This document shows positions 56,019 to 64,000 of a DNA stretch of 64,000 bases, one piece after another (position 1 is the stretch's first letter; each line of letters begins with the position of its first letter). The notes beneath the pieces were generated by a model. That model ran no database searches. It saw nothing but the letters and a program-made list of their open reading frames with translations, and was not told the DNA's origin. The stretch is from Gluconobacter sp. P1C6_b (GTDB taxonomy: Bacteria > Pseudomonadota > Alphaproteobacteria > Acetobacterales > Acetobacteraceae): contig NZ_JACRVU010000006.1 in the NCBI RefSeq assembly GCF_018811945.1, positions 1 to 64,000 of the forward strand. Direction: 5' to 3'. The position numbers and the translations under genes are program-made.

Positions 56019-57548
56019 ATGGGACTGAACAGCGCACTCTCGATTGCAACGTCCGGCCTGAATGCCGTCCAGAACGCCATGGCCGTTGCGTCCAACAACG
56101 TCTCCAACGCCGGGACAAGCGGCTATATCAAGGAAAACGCCAACGTTCAGTCCACCGTGGCTGGCAACATGGGCACCGGTGTCCGCACTGCCGCCACAAC
56201 CCTGGCCACGAACGAGCAGGTCCAGAAGGCCCTCTACGCCCAGAACGCGGACGTCGCGGCCTACACGGCCACGAGCAATTCCCTGTCCAACATCACCGCA
56301 CTCCAAGGCTCTACCTCCGCCACATCCGGCAGCAGCGGAACCCTCTCTGACGAACTGGGCAATCTTCAGTCCGCCCTGACGTCCCTGACATCCACGCCCG
56401 ACAGCGCGTCGGCCCAGAGCACGGTCATTTCCGCCGCCTCCACCTTTGCGCAGTCCGTCAACACCCTCGCCTCGGCCTATCAGACCCAGCGCCAGACGGC
56501 TCAGGATACTGTCGTGTCCTCGGTTTCAGACATCAACACCGATCTCACCACGATCGGTGCCCTGTCCACCAAGATCATGAATCTCAAAAGCACCGGTCAG
56601 GATACGGCCGCGCTGGAAAACCAGCGTTACACCGCCCTGTCGTCGCTTTCCTCGGAACTTTCCGTTTCCTGGTCCGAGTCCGCAAATGGCGACATGACCA
56701 TCTCCACCGCAAATGGCATGACCCTGCCGACGCGCGATACCAGCAGCACCCAGGGCGCAACCGTCTCCTCCACCTGGCCCCTCAGCACGTCATCAGCCCA
56801 GATTTCGGTCAGCTCGACCTATCCCGCCACGTCTACCGACAGCAGCATTCCTGCCATCACCCTGAACGGCCGGGACGTCACTGCGGATCTGACCGGTGGA
56901 ACGCTGGGCGCGAACATCACCCTGCGCGATACAACGCTCCCGACCATGCAGGCCCAGCTGGACTCCCTGACATCAACCGTTGCCACCCGTCTGAGCGATC
57001 AGGGCATGCCCCTTTTCACATCCGGCGCAGATGGCGACGTTCCGGGCGCATCGCAGACGGACCTCACGCCGACCGGAAGCGTCGGCTTCTCGCAGGTCAT
57101 GAGCGTTTCCAGCGCCTATTCCGATGATCCGTCCAAACTGCTCGACAGCAGCACATCCGGAACACAGACCATCCAGAACGTCCTGAGCTACGGCTTCGGA
57201 ACCACATCTGATTCCTCCGGCACCTCCCAGACACCAGCGCCGAGCACGAACCTCGGAATGACTGGAAACCTGTCCACGGGCTATACGGGAAATCAGGGGA
57301 TCATCTCCCTTGCGACATCCCTGACGGCCAAACAGGCCGCAACTGCCAGCGATGCCAGTAGCGGCCTCACTCTCTCCCAGACAACACAGACGAGCCTGAC
57401 GTCCAACCTTTCAGGAACATCCACGGTCTCCGTGGACACGGAAATGGCCAATATCGTCACCCTGCAGAACGCCTATGCGGCCAATGCCAAAGTCGTATCA
57501 ACCGTCCAGACAATGTTCAGCGCCTTGCTGAGCGCAATCGGAACCTGA
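56019..57548 (+). CDS. flgK: Flagellar hook-associated protein 1 FlgK
   Basis: FlgK joins hook to filament. The 509-residue protein has the N-terminal helix SIATSGLNAVQNAMAVASNN with VSNAGTSGY, a Ser/Thr-rich central part (about 200-430) and a C-terminal helix VDTEMANIVTLQNAYAANAK with VVSTVQTMFSALL. It begins 25 bp after flgE and ends 2 bp before flgL, so they are transcribed together. Confidence 0.93.
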   Translation: MGLNSALSIATSGLNAVQNAMAVASNNVSNAGTSGYIKENANVQSTVAGNMGTGVRTAATTLATNEQVQKALYAQNADVAAYTATSNSLSNITALQGSTSATSGSSGTLSDELGNLQSALTSLTSTPDSASAQSTVISAASTFAQSVNTLASAYQTQRQTAQDTVVSSVSDINTDLTTIGALSTKIMNLKSTGQDTAALENQRYTALSSLSSELSVSWSESANGDMTISTANGMTLPTRDTSSTQGATVSSTWPLSTSSAQISVSSTYPATSTDSSIPAITLNGRDVTADLTGGTLGANITLRDTTLPTMQAQLDSLTSTVATRLSDQGMPLFTSGADGDVPGASQTDLTPTGSVGFSQVMSVSSAYSDDPSKLLDSSTSGTQTIQNVLSYGFGTTSDSSGTSQTPAPSTNLGMTGNLSTGYTGNQGIISLATSLTAKQAATASDASSGLTLSQTTQTSLTSNLSGTSTVSVDTEMANIVTLQNAYAANAKVVSTVQTMFSALLSAIGT

Positions 57549-57550
57549 TC

Positions 57551-58612
57551 ATGACCGGAACCATCTCCAGTTTCGGCTTTGGAGGAATCTCCAGCCAGCT
57601 TCTTCTGGGTGTCCAGAACCTTTCGCAAAGCCAGAGTTCGCTCCAGCTCGAAGCCTCGACCGGCGTGCTCTCCAGCAGCTATGCCGGTCTCGGCGCATCC
57701 CGGACACAGGCCCTCGCCCTTCAGCCGGCCATTACGCAGGTGTCCGCCTGGACGGGCAACGTCACGAACGCCCAGAATACTCTGACTACGACACAGACCG
57801 CCCTGTCGCAGATCTCCACCATTGCCCAGGATCTGACGAGTTCGCTCTCCACGCTCGGCAGCACACTGACCTATTCAACCGTTACGACGGCCGCAACCGC
57901 CGCCCAGTCGGCCCTGACGTCGCTTGGGAACCTGCTGAATACGAAACAGGGCGACAGCTATGTTTTCGCGGGTCAGCAGAACACGACCGCCCCCGTGAGC
58001 ACCGATCTGGGCACATCGGAGCTCGCCACCCGGATCGAACAGGCCGTCAGCCAGCTTGGCTCCACCAGTGCGGACGACGTGCTCAGCACGACCGAGGATC
58101 TGGCCAGCAATACCGCCGTCGGCCAGCCCTTCTCTGCTGCGGTGTCCACGTCCCCCGATCAGGCCTACCAGCAGAAGATGCAGGTCGTCGTCGGTCAGTC
58201 CGAAACAGTGTCCGTGGGTATGGTCGCCACCCAGAGCGCAACCTCGACCTCAACCACATCGCCCATCCGCGATCTGATGCGCAACCTCATGGTAGTCGCC
58301 TCTCTTGGCTCGTCTTCCAGCAGCACAAGTGACTATTCCAGCCTGATTGCAGGGCTCCAGAGCTCCATGGAAACCGTAACGAGCAGCCTGGGAGACATGA
58401 GTGGCCTTCTCGGCGTCCAGCAGAACAGCCTGACAACACAGGCCTCCATGCTGAGCCAGATGTCTTCCGCCCTGACCACCCAGCTCGGGCAGGTCAAGGA
58501 TGCCGATCTGGCGCAGGTTTCCACGCAGGTGACGGACACCAACAACCAGCTTCAGGCGTCCTATTCCCTCATCGCCGACATGAAGGGCATGACGCTCGCA
58601 TCTTACCTCTGA
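57551..58612 (+). CDS. flgL: Flagellar hook-associated protein 3 FlgL
   Basis: FlgL is the second hook-filament junction protein. The 353-residue product has flagellin-like N- and C-terminal helices: QLLLGVQNLSQSQSSL with LEASTG near the start, and DTNNQLQASYSLIADMKG at the end. The centre is Ser/Thr-rich. It starts 2 bp after flgK. The same helix pattern occurs in flagellin, but the length and order fit FlgL. Confidence 0.9.
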   Translation: MTGTISSFGFGGISSQLLLGVQNLSQSQSSLQLEASTGVLSSSYAGLGASRTQALALQPAITQVSAWTGNVTNAQNTLTTTQTALSQISTIAQDLTSSLSTLGSTLTYSTVTTAATAAQSALTSLGNLLNTKQGDSYVFAGQQNTTAPVSTDLGTSELATRIEQAVSQLGSTSADDVLSTTEDLASNTAVGQPFSAAVSTSPDQAYQQKMQVVVGQSETVSVGMVATQSATSTSTTSPIRDLMRNLMVVASLGSSSSSTSDYSSLIAGLQSSMETVTSSLGDMSGLLGVQQNSLTTQASMLSQMSSALTTQLGQVKDADLAQVSTQVTDTNNQLQASYSLIADMKGMTLASYL

Positions 58613-58617
58613 TCGTG

Positions 58618-58646
58618 GTTGAAAATCCGTTTGTGACATCGCATAT
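58618..58646 (+). promoter_or_regulatory. Heat-shock (sigma-32/RpoH-type) promoter of htpG
   Basis: GTTGAAA (58618-58624) and CGCATAT (58640-58646) are 15 bp apart and match the RpoH consensus CTTGAAA-N11-17-CCCATNT at all but two positions. They lie 30 bp upstream of the htpG ATG. Confidence 0.75.
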
Positions 58647-58678
58647 CGAAGTCACTTTCCTGTACGGAGACTGATGAG

Positions 58679-60550
58679 ATGAGTGAAACGAACACCCAGA
58701 AGGCAGCCGAAAAGCACGAGTTCAGTGCCGAAGTCGGGCGTCTTCTGGATCTGGTGGTCCATGCCCTTTACTCGGATCGTGAGATCTTTCTGCGTGAGCT
58801 CGTCGCCAACGCGGCTGATGCCACGGACAAGCGCCGTTTCGAGGCCCTGACGGACAGCGCGCTGGCTCTTCCGGAAAATGCGTCCATCCGCATCAATCCG
58901 GACAAGAGTCAGAAAGAGCTGACCATTTCCGATGACGGCGTGGGCATGACCCATGACGAACTGGCCCAGAACCTCGGCACGATTGCCCGTTCCGGCACCC
59001 GTGCCTTCGGCGAGAAGCTGAATGCTGCCAAGCCGGAAGACCGTCCGAGCCTGATCGGTCAGTTCGGTGTGGGCTTTTATGCGGCATTCATGGTGGCGGA
59101 CCGTGTGGATGTCACGTCCCGCAAGGCCGGCTCCGATGAAGCCTGGACCTGGTCGTCCGACGGCAAGGGCGCTTTCACGCTCACCCCGGCCTCCCGCTCC
59201 ACGCCGGGCACCGACATCGTCCTGCACATGAAGGACGATGCCGACGAGTTCCTCGACAGCTGGCGTCTGCGCTCAATCATCCGCAAATGGGCAGACCACA
59301 TCTCCTGGCCCATCACCCTGCGTGAAACCAAGGAAGACGGCACCACCGAAGACCAGGCCGCCAACGAAGGCACGGCCCTGTGGAGCAAGCCGAAATCCGA
59401 GATCACGCCGGAACAGTATGCCGAGTTCTACCGGCATATCTCGCATGCTTTCGATGAGCCTTATGCGACGCTGCACTGGCGCGCGGAAGGTGTGACCGAG
59501 TTCACAGCTCTGCTGTTCCTGCCCAGCGCCCGTCCGTTCGACTTTATGGAGCAGTCCCGCGAAAGCCGGATCCATCTGCATGTCCGCCGGATGTTCATCA
59601 CCGACGAAGCCGAACTGGTCCCGAACTGGATGCGCTTTGTGCAGGGCGTGGTCGACACCGAAGACCTGCCGCTCAATGTATCGCGTGAAATGCTTCAGGC
59701 CACCCCCGTCCTGGCCCGCATCCGCAAGGCCGTGACCAAACGCGTCCTGAGCGAGATCAGCAAGCGTGCGAAGGAAACCGATAGCGGTTTCAACACGTTC
59801 TGGGAGAACTTTGGCGCCGTTATCAAGGAAGGCCTGTGGGAAGACGCCGAATACCGTACGGAAATCGCCGGTTTCGCCCGCTTCCACTCGACCTATAGTG
59901 ACGATCTGATCACGCTGGACGATTACATCTCCCGCATGAAGGATGGTCAGGACGCAATTTATTACCTGACCGGCGACAGTCTCGATGCGCTCAAGTCGTC
60001 CGCCCAGCTTGAAGGCTTCCGCGCCCGGGGCCTCGAAGTCCTGCTGCTCTCCGATCCGGTGGATGGCTTCTGGCCGGAGCGTTTGTCTTCCTATCAGGAA
60101 AAGCCCCTGCGCTCCGTCACCCACTCCCATGGCGATCTGGAGAAGTTCGAGTCTGTGGAAGCAGACACGGCCGAAGCCGCGGATGTCGAAAAGCTGGTCC
60201 CCGCCCTCAAGGACGCTCTGGGCGATCAGGTCAAGGACGTCCGCAGCACCGTGCGCCTGACGGGCAGTGCCGTCGTCATCACGTCCGATGGTGGCCCGGA
60301 CCTGACGATGCAGCGCCTGATGCGCCGTTCGGGTCAGGCCATGCCCGCCATGCCGCCGATCCTCGAGATCAACCCGAAGCACCCGCTTATCAAGGCCCTG
60401 GCCGAGCGTGTCGCAAAGGGCGAGAGCGTCAAGGACTATGCGACCGTCCTGCTGGATCTGGCCCGCGTGCAGGAAGGCGAGCCCCTTCCCGACCCGACCG
60501 GTTTCGGCCGTTCGCTCGCCACGCTGCTGGCCGGTCCTGCCGCAGAGTGA
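58679..60550 (+). CDS. htpG: Chaperone HtpG (Hsp90)
   Basis: HtpG is the bacterial Hsp90, an ATP-dependent chaperone dimer. The 623-residue protein has the ATP-binding domain ([43 protein letters not shown]), a middle domain with NVSREMLQ and a C-terminal dimerisation domain. GGAG precedes ATG 58679. It has its own heat-shock-type promoter and terminator, separate from the flagellar genes upstream. Confidence 0.97.
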   Translation: MSETNTQKAAEKHEFSAEVGRLLDLVVHALYSDREIFLRELVANAADATDKRRFEALTDSALALPENASIRINPDKSQKELTISDDGVGMTHDELAQNLGTIARSGTRAFGEKLNAAKPEDRPSLIGQFGVGFYAAFMVADRVDVTSRKAGSDEAWTWSSDGKGAFTLTPASRSTPGTDIVLHMKDDADEFLDSWRLRSIIRKWADHISWPITLRETKEDGTTEDQAANEGTALWSKPKSEITPEQYAEFYRHISHAFDEPYATLHWRAEGVTEFTALLFLPSARPFDFMEQSRESRIHLHVRRMFITDEAELVPNWMRFVQGVVDTEDLPLNVSREMLQATPVLARIRKAVTKRVLSEISKRAKETDSGFNTFWENFGAVIKEGLWEDAEYRTEIAGFARFHSTYSDDLITLDDYISRMKDGQDAIYYLTGDSLDALKSSAQLEGFRARGLEVLLLSDPVDGFWPERLSSYQEKPLRSVTHSHGDLEKFESVEADTAEAADVEKLVPALKDALGDQVKDVRSTVRLTGSAVVITSDGGPDLTMQRLMRRSGQAMPAMPPILEINPKHPLIKALAERVAKGESVKDYATVLLDLARVQEGEPLPDPTGFGRSLATLLAGPAAE

Positions 60551-60590
60551 GCAAAGACCCGGAGCGTTCCACATCTCCGGTTCTGTTCGG

Positions 60591-60625
60591 AAAAGGCGAG
60601 GGAGTTGTCCCTCGCCTTTTCTTTT
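60591..60625 (+). terminator. Rho-independent terminator after htpG
   Basis: Perfect 13-bp arms (AAAAGGCGAGGGA / TCCCTCGCCTTTT) around GTTG, with T-rich sequence following. Confidence 0.92.
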
Positions 60626-60681
60626 TCATGCGCTCCTGTGAGATATGGAATGCCAGACATGACTGAGGGAGAAGCAGGCCT

Positions 60682-62121
60682 GTGATCGACGATTTCCGCT
60701 TTGGCCGCATTACGGTAATCGGCGACCTGCTGCTGGATCAGTATATTTCAGGCGGCGTCAGCCGGATTTCCCCTGAAGCCCCCGTTCCCGTCGTTCTGCA
60801 TGACGGTCTGCGGTGCGTGCCCGGCGGTGCGGCCAATGTGGCGGTCAACGCCGCTGCCCTGGGGGCCCAGGTCCATCTTGTCGGTCTCGTAGGCGAGGAT
60901 GATTCGGCCGCACGGCTGAAGGAAACCCTGAAACTCTGGCCCACTATCGAGACGGACGGCATCGTCTCGGCCCCTGACTGGACCACCATCACCAAGACCC
61001 GCGTCGTCAGCGGCCGCCAGCAGATCGTGCGCATCGACGTCGAAAAGCTCACCCCTCTTTCCGAAACGGTCCAGCAGCGCCTCGTGGAAGAAGCCTGCCG
61101 TGCGATCGCTGTCTCGGACGTGCTCGTCTGCTCGGATTACGCCAAGGGTGTCCTGACGGATGAGGTCCTGCGCGCCATCATCGCCGCCGGTCGCGAAAAG
61201 GGCATCCCTGTCATCGTTGATCCCAAGCGCCACACATTCGAAGCCTATGCCGGCGCCACGCTCGTCACACCCAACCGCATCGAGGCGCAACAGGCCAGCG
61301 GACTGCCGGCACGCACGGATGGCGAGGTCCTGAAAGTCGCGGAAACCCTGTCCAGCCAGTTCGGCGGCAACGTCCTCGTCACGCGTTCGGAAGACGGCAT
61401 GACGCTCTGGCAGCGTGACGCCAAACCGCTGCATGTTGCCAGCCGCAAATCCGAAGTCTTTGACGTCTCGGGCGCCGGAGACACGGTCGTCGCCACGGTC
61501 GCCGCCGTGCTTTCCGCCGGTCAGACGCTGGAAACAGCCGTCGTCATCGCAACCGCCGCCGCGGCCCTGTCCGTCAGCAAGTTCGGAACCGCCACGGTCT
61601 CGCGCGAGGAACTGTCCCGCGAACTGCTGCAGGAAATGCCCGAAACAGGCGCTCTCGTGCCGGTCGAACAGGCGGCCCGCATCGTGGAAAGCTGGCACAG
61701 GCACGGCGCGAAGGTCGTGTTCACCAACGGGTGTTTCGATCTGGTCCATCCCGGCCATGTCAGTCTGCTTCAGGCGGCGGCCCGTGAAGGAGACCGGCTG
61801 GTCGTGGCTCTCAACACGGACCGCTCCGTCAGTCGCCTTAAGGGACCGACCCGCCCGGTCCAGAAGGAAGAGGCCCGCGCCCGGGTCATTGGCGCCCTAC
61901 GCTCGGTCGATCTCGTGGTGCTGTTCGACGAAGACACCCCCCTGGAAGTCATCCGCACCCTGAAGCCGGATATTCTCGTCAAGGGCGCGGATTACACCGA
62001 AGACCAGGTAGTCGGTGCCGATGTGGTTAAAAGCTATGGGGGCAAGGTCGTGCTGGTGGACCTTGTCGAAGGCCAGTCCACCACCCGCCTCGTCCGGGGC
62101 ATGCAGTCAGCTCCGTCCTGA
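60682..62121 (+). CDS. hldE: Bifunctional heptose 7-phosphate kinase / heptose 1-phosphate adenylyltransferase
   Basis: HldE makes ADP-heptose for the lipopolysaccharide core. The 479-residue protein has an N-terminal PfkB-type kinase domain (about 1-320: GGAANVAVNAAALGA, and GAGDTVVA with the catalytic Asp) and a C-terminal cytidylyltransferase-fold domain starting about 345 with FTNGCFDLVHPGHV (HxGH motif). The start is GTG at 60682. It adds heptose supply to the rhamnose pathway, pointing to a smooth or core-bearing lipopolysaccharide. Confidence 0.95.
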   Translation: MIDDFRFGRITVIGDLLLDQYISGGVSRISPEAPVPVVLHDGLRCVPGGAANVAVNAAALGAQVHLVGLVGEDDSAARLKETLKLWPTIETDGIVSAPDWTTITKTRVVSGRQQIVRIDVEKLTPLSETVQQRLVEEACRAIAVSDVLVCSDYAKGVLTDEVLRAIIAAGREKGIPVIVDPKRHTFEAYAGATLVTPNRIEAQQASGLPARTDGEVLKVAETLSSQFGGNVLVTRSEDGMTLWQRDAKPLHVASRKSEVFDVSGAGDTVVATVAAVLSAGQTLETAVVIATAAAALSVSKFGTATVSREELSRELLQEMPETGALVPVEQAARIVESWHRHGAKVVFTNGCFDLVHPGHVSLLQAAAREGDRLVVALNTDRSVSRLKGPTRPVQKEEARARVIGALRSVDLVVLFDEDTPLEVIRTLKPDILVKGADYTEDQVVGADVVKSYGGKVVLVDLVEGQSTTRLVRGMQSAPS

Positions 62122-62142
62122 TCGGCGCCGTTCCGGTCAGCG

Positions 62143-63015
62143 TCAGCCTGACGATCCCGTCTGTTCCAGCCGCCCCAGCCGTAAGGCGGAACGCTGCCGG
62201 ATTTCCCGAGGGGATGCCCCGAATTTCTGCCGGAAACGCCGGGAGAAATGCGCGGCATTGCGGAAGCCATGGTTCAGCGCGATCTGAGCGATCGGCAGCG
62301 CATCATGGGCCGGGTTCGTCAGATCCGCATGGATCCGCTCAAGCCGCCGGTTGAGGATCCACCCCGCGACCGCCCCGTCCTCGCCATCGAAAAGCTGGTA
62401 GAGCGCCCGGGTCGAAATCCCGGACGCTTCCGCAATGCTCTGCGGCGTCAGATCATGCTCGTGCAGGCGTGTCTCAATATAGTGGCGGATATGCTTCTGC
62501 CGATGCCGCCGCCGCCCTGCGACACTGACTTCCAGTTCCAGACAGTCCAGGATCGTCGTGATCAGCAGATCCGTGACATGCTGCATGAGGCGCTGACGTG
62601 TCTGCGGAATCGTACCTTCCAGCACACCGGCCTCGAGCATGGACCCTGCGGAAAGCAGGAACGCCCCCGGTCCCTTCTCCATATTGAAAGACAGGGGTGG
62701 CAGCCCTGCAAGCATTGGAAGATACCGAAGCAGCGCGCTTCGTTGGACGCTCAGCAGAAAGACATCCGCCGTAGGCTCGACCCGCGGCGGCGTAGCCAGC
62801 GTCGAGAACTGGTACTGATCCAGATAAAGCCTGCCCGTGGACTGCCGTGACAGCACCAGAACCGCCCGCTCCTGCTCCAGAATCTCCGCGACACCCGCTG
62901 ACAGGGCCGTGCTGAGACGAACGACGATCGGGTCCATTCCACGGGGAGGTGCCGCAAGGGTCGCGAGCGGGATGATGCGCTGTGCATTCAGGCTACCGCG
63001 GGGGCTTTCAGTCAC
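62143..63015 (-). CDS. AraC-family transcriptional regulator
   Basis: The 290-residue protein has an N-terminal ligand or dimerisation domain (about 1-180) and a C-terminal AraC double helix-turn-helix (about 190-280): SIAEASGISTRALYQLF and then PIAQIALNHGFRNAAHFSRRFRQKFGASPREIR. It resembles the AraC/ActR-type regulators of sugar or aromatic-compound genes. The start is GTG at 63015. It is convergent with hldE, so its target is unclear. A palindrome with the same word as the metal operon operator lies 180 bp upstream. Confidence 0.9.
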   Translation of the reverse strand: MTESPRGSLNAQRIIPLATLAAPPRGMDPIVVRLSTALSAGVAEILEQERAVLVLSRQSTGRLYLDQYQFSTLATPPRVEPTADVFLLSVQRSALLRYLPMLAGLPPLSFNMEKGPGAFLLSAGSMLEAGVLEGTIPQTRQRLMQHVTDLLITTILDCLELEVSVAGRRRHRQKHIRHYIETRLHEHDLTPQSIAEASGISTRALYQLFDGEDGAVAGWILNRRLERIHADLTNPAHDALPIAQIALNHGFRNAAHFSRRFRQKFGASPREIRQRSALRLGRLEQTGSSG

Positions 63016-63192
63016 GATTGTGCTCCGTGAAGGAAAGTGGGAATGCCGTTAAACACCATTTTTAATAGTAAAACCAGTCAAAACACCCGTGTCAGGATGG
63101 CTATATGGAAAATCAGCTCAAAGGAAAATAGCCTGACTGTATTTCATACTATTTCGTCACCCGGTGTCATTCACGAAACTGCGAAGCATTGG

Positions 63193-63212
63193 AATGTTAT
63201 AAAGTAAACATT
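63193..63212. promoter_or_regulatory. Palindrome upstream of the AraC gene
   Basis: Six-base arms AATGTT and AACATT flank an 8-bp centre. It contains GTTATAAAGTAA, the same 12 bases found at 41305. It lies in the 212-bp gap between two minus-strand genes. Confidence 0.35.
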
Positions 63213-63227
63213 TTTTTAGAAACGGAA

Positions 63228-64000
63228 TTATAGCTTCGTCAGACAGCTAATTTCTTTCGATTGATTTAATATATACCCGTGGTGGGTAAAGAACAGAACC
63301 TGTGTTTTTTCCGAAATCTCCGCCAGAATCTTCAGACCCGCCTCCGTCCGCTCTTCATCAAATGTCACGAACAGATCATCCGCAAGGAAAGGCAGACGGA
63401 TTCCGCGCTCCAGCGCCTGCTCGACCGACGCCAGACGCAACGCCAGATAAAGCTGGTCGCGCGTGCCCTCGCTCATGGCATAAACCGGAACAAGCGCCGT
63501 GTTTCCGGGCCGGCATCCCGCCAGAACCAGCCCGTCCGACCCGTCCTCTTCCGTCGCAAGCCCCACATAACGTCCAAGCGTGAGCCGTGAAAACAGCGCC
63601 CCGGCGCGGGACAGCAGCGGTCCGTGGGCCTGCTGCCGCCCCTGCTCCACCAGCCGTGACAGCATCAGCTGCTGAAGCCTGAGCGAGACATAGCGGCTGG
63701 CCCGCTCGGCAATATCCGCTTCCGTCTCCTGGATTTCCTCGGCTGTCTCATGAACGCCCCGGGCATTTTCCAGCTCGTCCAGCACCTTGCGCGCGGTAAA
63801 CAGACGCTCGTCCACTTCCGACCTGCGGGCGTTCAGCGCCACTGTTTCCGCCTCGATGGCCTCGAATTCCTCTTCAAGCTGTGCCGGATCCGTCTCGCGG
63901 GCCTCTTCCAGAAGAACATCGATCGGCCGGCCATTTCCCGCCTGCAGGATCTGATCGCGCAACTCGTCGCGCCTGTCGCACAATGCAGCCCGCTCGCATG
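63228..64000 (-). CDS. YhaN-like AAA ATPase, C-terminal part (cut by window edge)
   Basis: The frame runs to the right edge without a start, so at least 257 codons are visible. It ends with a coiled-coil (about the first 120 visible residues, with Glu/Ala/Arg heptads), an ABC-type signature SEGTRDQLYLALRLASVE and a Walker B-like LPFLADDLFVTFDEERT, followed by a D-loop/His segment (LFFTHH). This matches YhaN, an SMC/SbcC-like ATPase that usually works with a SbcD-like phosphoesterase, presumably upstream beyond the window. A DNA-repair role is inferred. Confidence 0.82.
   Translation of the reverse strand, partial: CERAALCDRRDELRDQILQAGNGRPIDVLLEEARETDPAQLEEEFEAIEAETVALNARRSEVDERLFTARKVLDELENARGVHETAEEIQETEADIAERASRYVSLRLQQLMLSRLVEQGRQQAHGPLLSRAGALFSRLTLGRYVGLATEEDGSDGLVLAGCRPGNTALVPVYAMSEGTRDQLYLALRLASVEQALERGIRLPFLADDLFVTFDEERTEAGLKILAEISEKTQVLFFTHHGYILNQSKEISCLTKL

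Overview
The window looks like a piece of chromosome from an acetic acid bacterium, most likely Gluconobacter or a very close relative. The evidence is a bacterial pyruvate decarboxylase, a PQQ- and haem-containing alcohol dehydrogenase with its triheme cytochrome partner (adhA-adhB), a GMC-type dehydrogenase with a small partner subunit, and an alphaproteobacterial replication and segregation neighbourhood (mnmE-mnmG-rsmG-parA-parB, and maf facing hemE). Genes are tightly packed and GC-rich, with many 4-bp start/stop overlaps. I saw no insertion sequence, prophage or CRISPR array.

Layout. 0-2.8 kb: a Gly/Trp-rich secreted protein cut by the left edge, a DciA-like DUF721 gene, divergent mutY and a small hypothetical gene. 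2.8-8.8 kb: pdc behind a long structured leader, a CorA/ZntB-like channel, a small secreted protein, ahcY and a DUF3597 gene. 8.8-14.6 kb (minus strand): histidine acid phosphatase with a TonB-dependent receptor, an L,D-transpeptidase and the 2-oxoglutarate dehydrogenase E2 gene. 14.8-18.7 kb: small subunit plus GMC dehydrogenase, then rho. 18.7-23.4 kb: ogt and adhAB. 23.5-29.1 kb: mnmE-mnmG-rsmG-parA-parB and tRNA-Lys(CTT). 29.2-32.0 kb: a histidine phosphatase and an unassigned PLP-fold enzyme. 32.1-36.7 kb: rfbB-rfbA-rfbC-rfbD (dTDP-L-rhamnose) and a family 2 glycosyltransferase. 36.7-42.8 kb: HIT protein, sugar MFS transporter, a 42-residue membrane peptide, a metal ABC importer, a lytic transglycosylase, a YbaK deacylase and a DUF2501 protein. 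42.9-47.6 kb: an AGE-family epimerase, tRNA-Ala(GGC), maf, a probable origin of replication, and hemE-HAD-hemJ. 47.6-54.5 kb: a repeat element, SDR, DedA, an S9 peptidase and DMT and MATE transporters. 54.7-64 kb: flgE-flgK-flgL, htpG behind a sigma-32-type promoter, hldE, an AraC regulator and the C-terminus of a YhaN-like ATPase.

How it fits together. The strongest theme is chromosome maintenance. The maf/hemE gap carries DnaA-box-like sequences, an AT-rich tract and about 14 GTAC palindromes, which suggests oriC. parAB lie about 17 kb away, and three parS sequences (two perfect, one with a single mismatch) occur in the window, two of them inside coding sequence. The second theme is oxidative metabolism: Pdc makes acetaldehyde in the cytoplasm, while AdhAB oxidises ethanol in the periplasm. 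The third is the cell surface: the rhamnose and heptose pathways, a glycosyltransferase, an L,D-transpeptidase and the flagellar hook.

Less expected points are an E2 component that seems to lack the peripheral-subunit-binding domain, an unassigned PLP enzyme overlapping a phosphatase gene, a large hairpin just before pdc, and a 12-base word shared by two intergenic regions, one of them upstream of the metal importer. All calls rest on reading the sequence and recalling family features; no database search was run.
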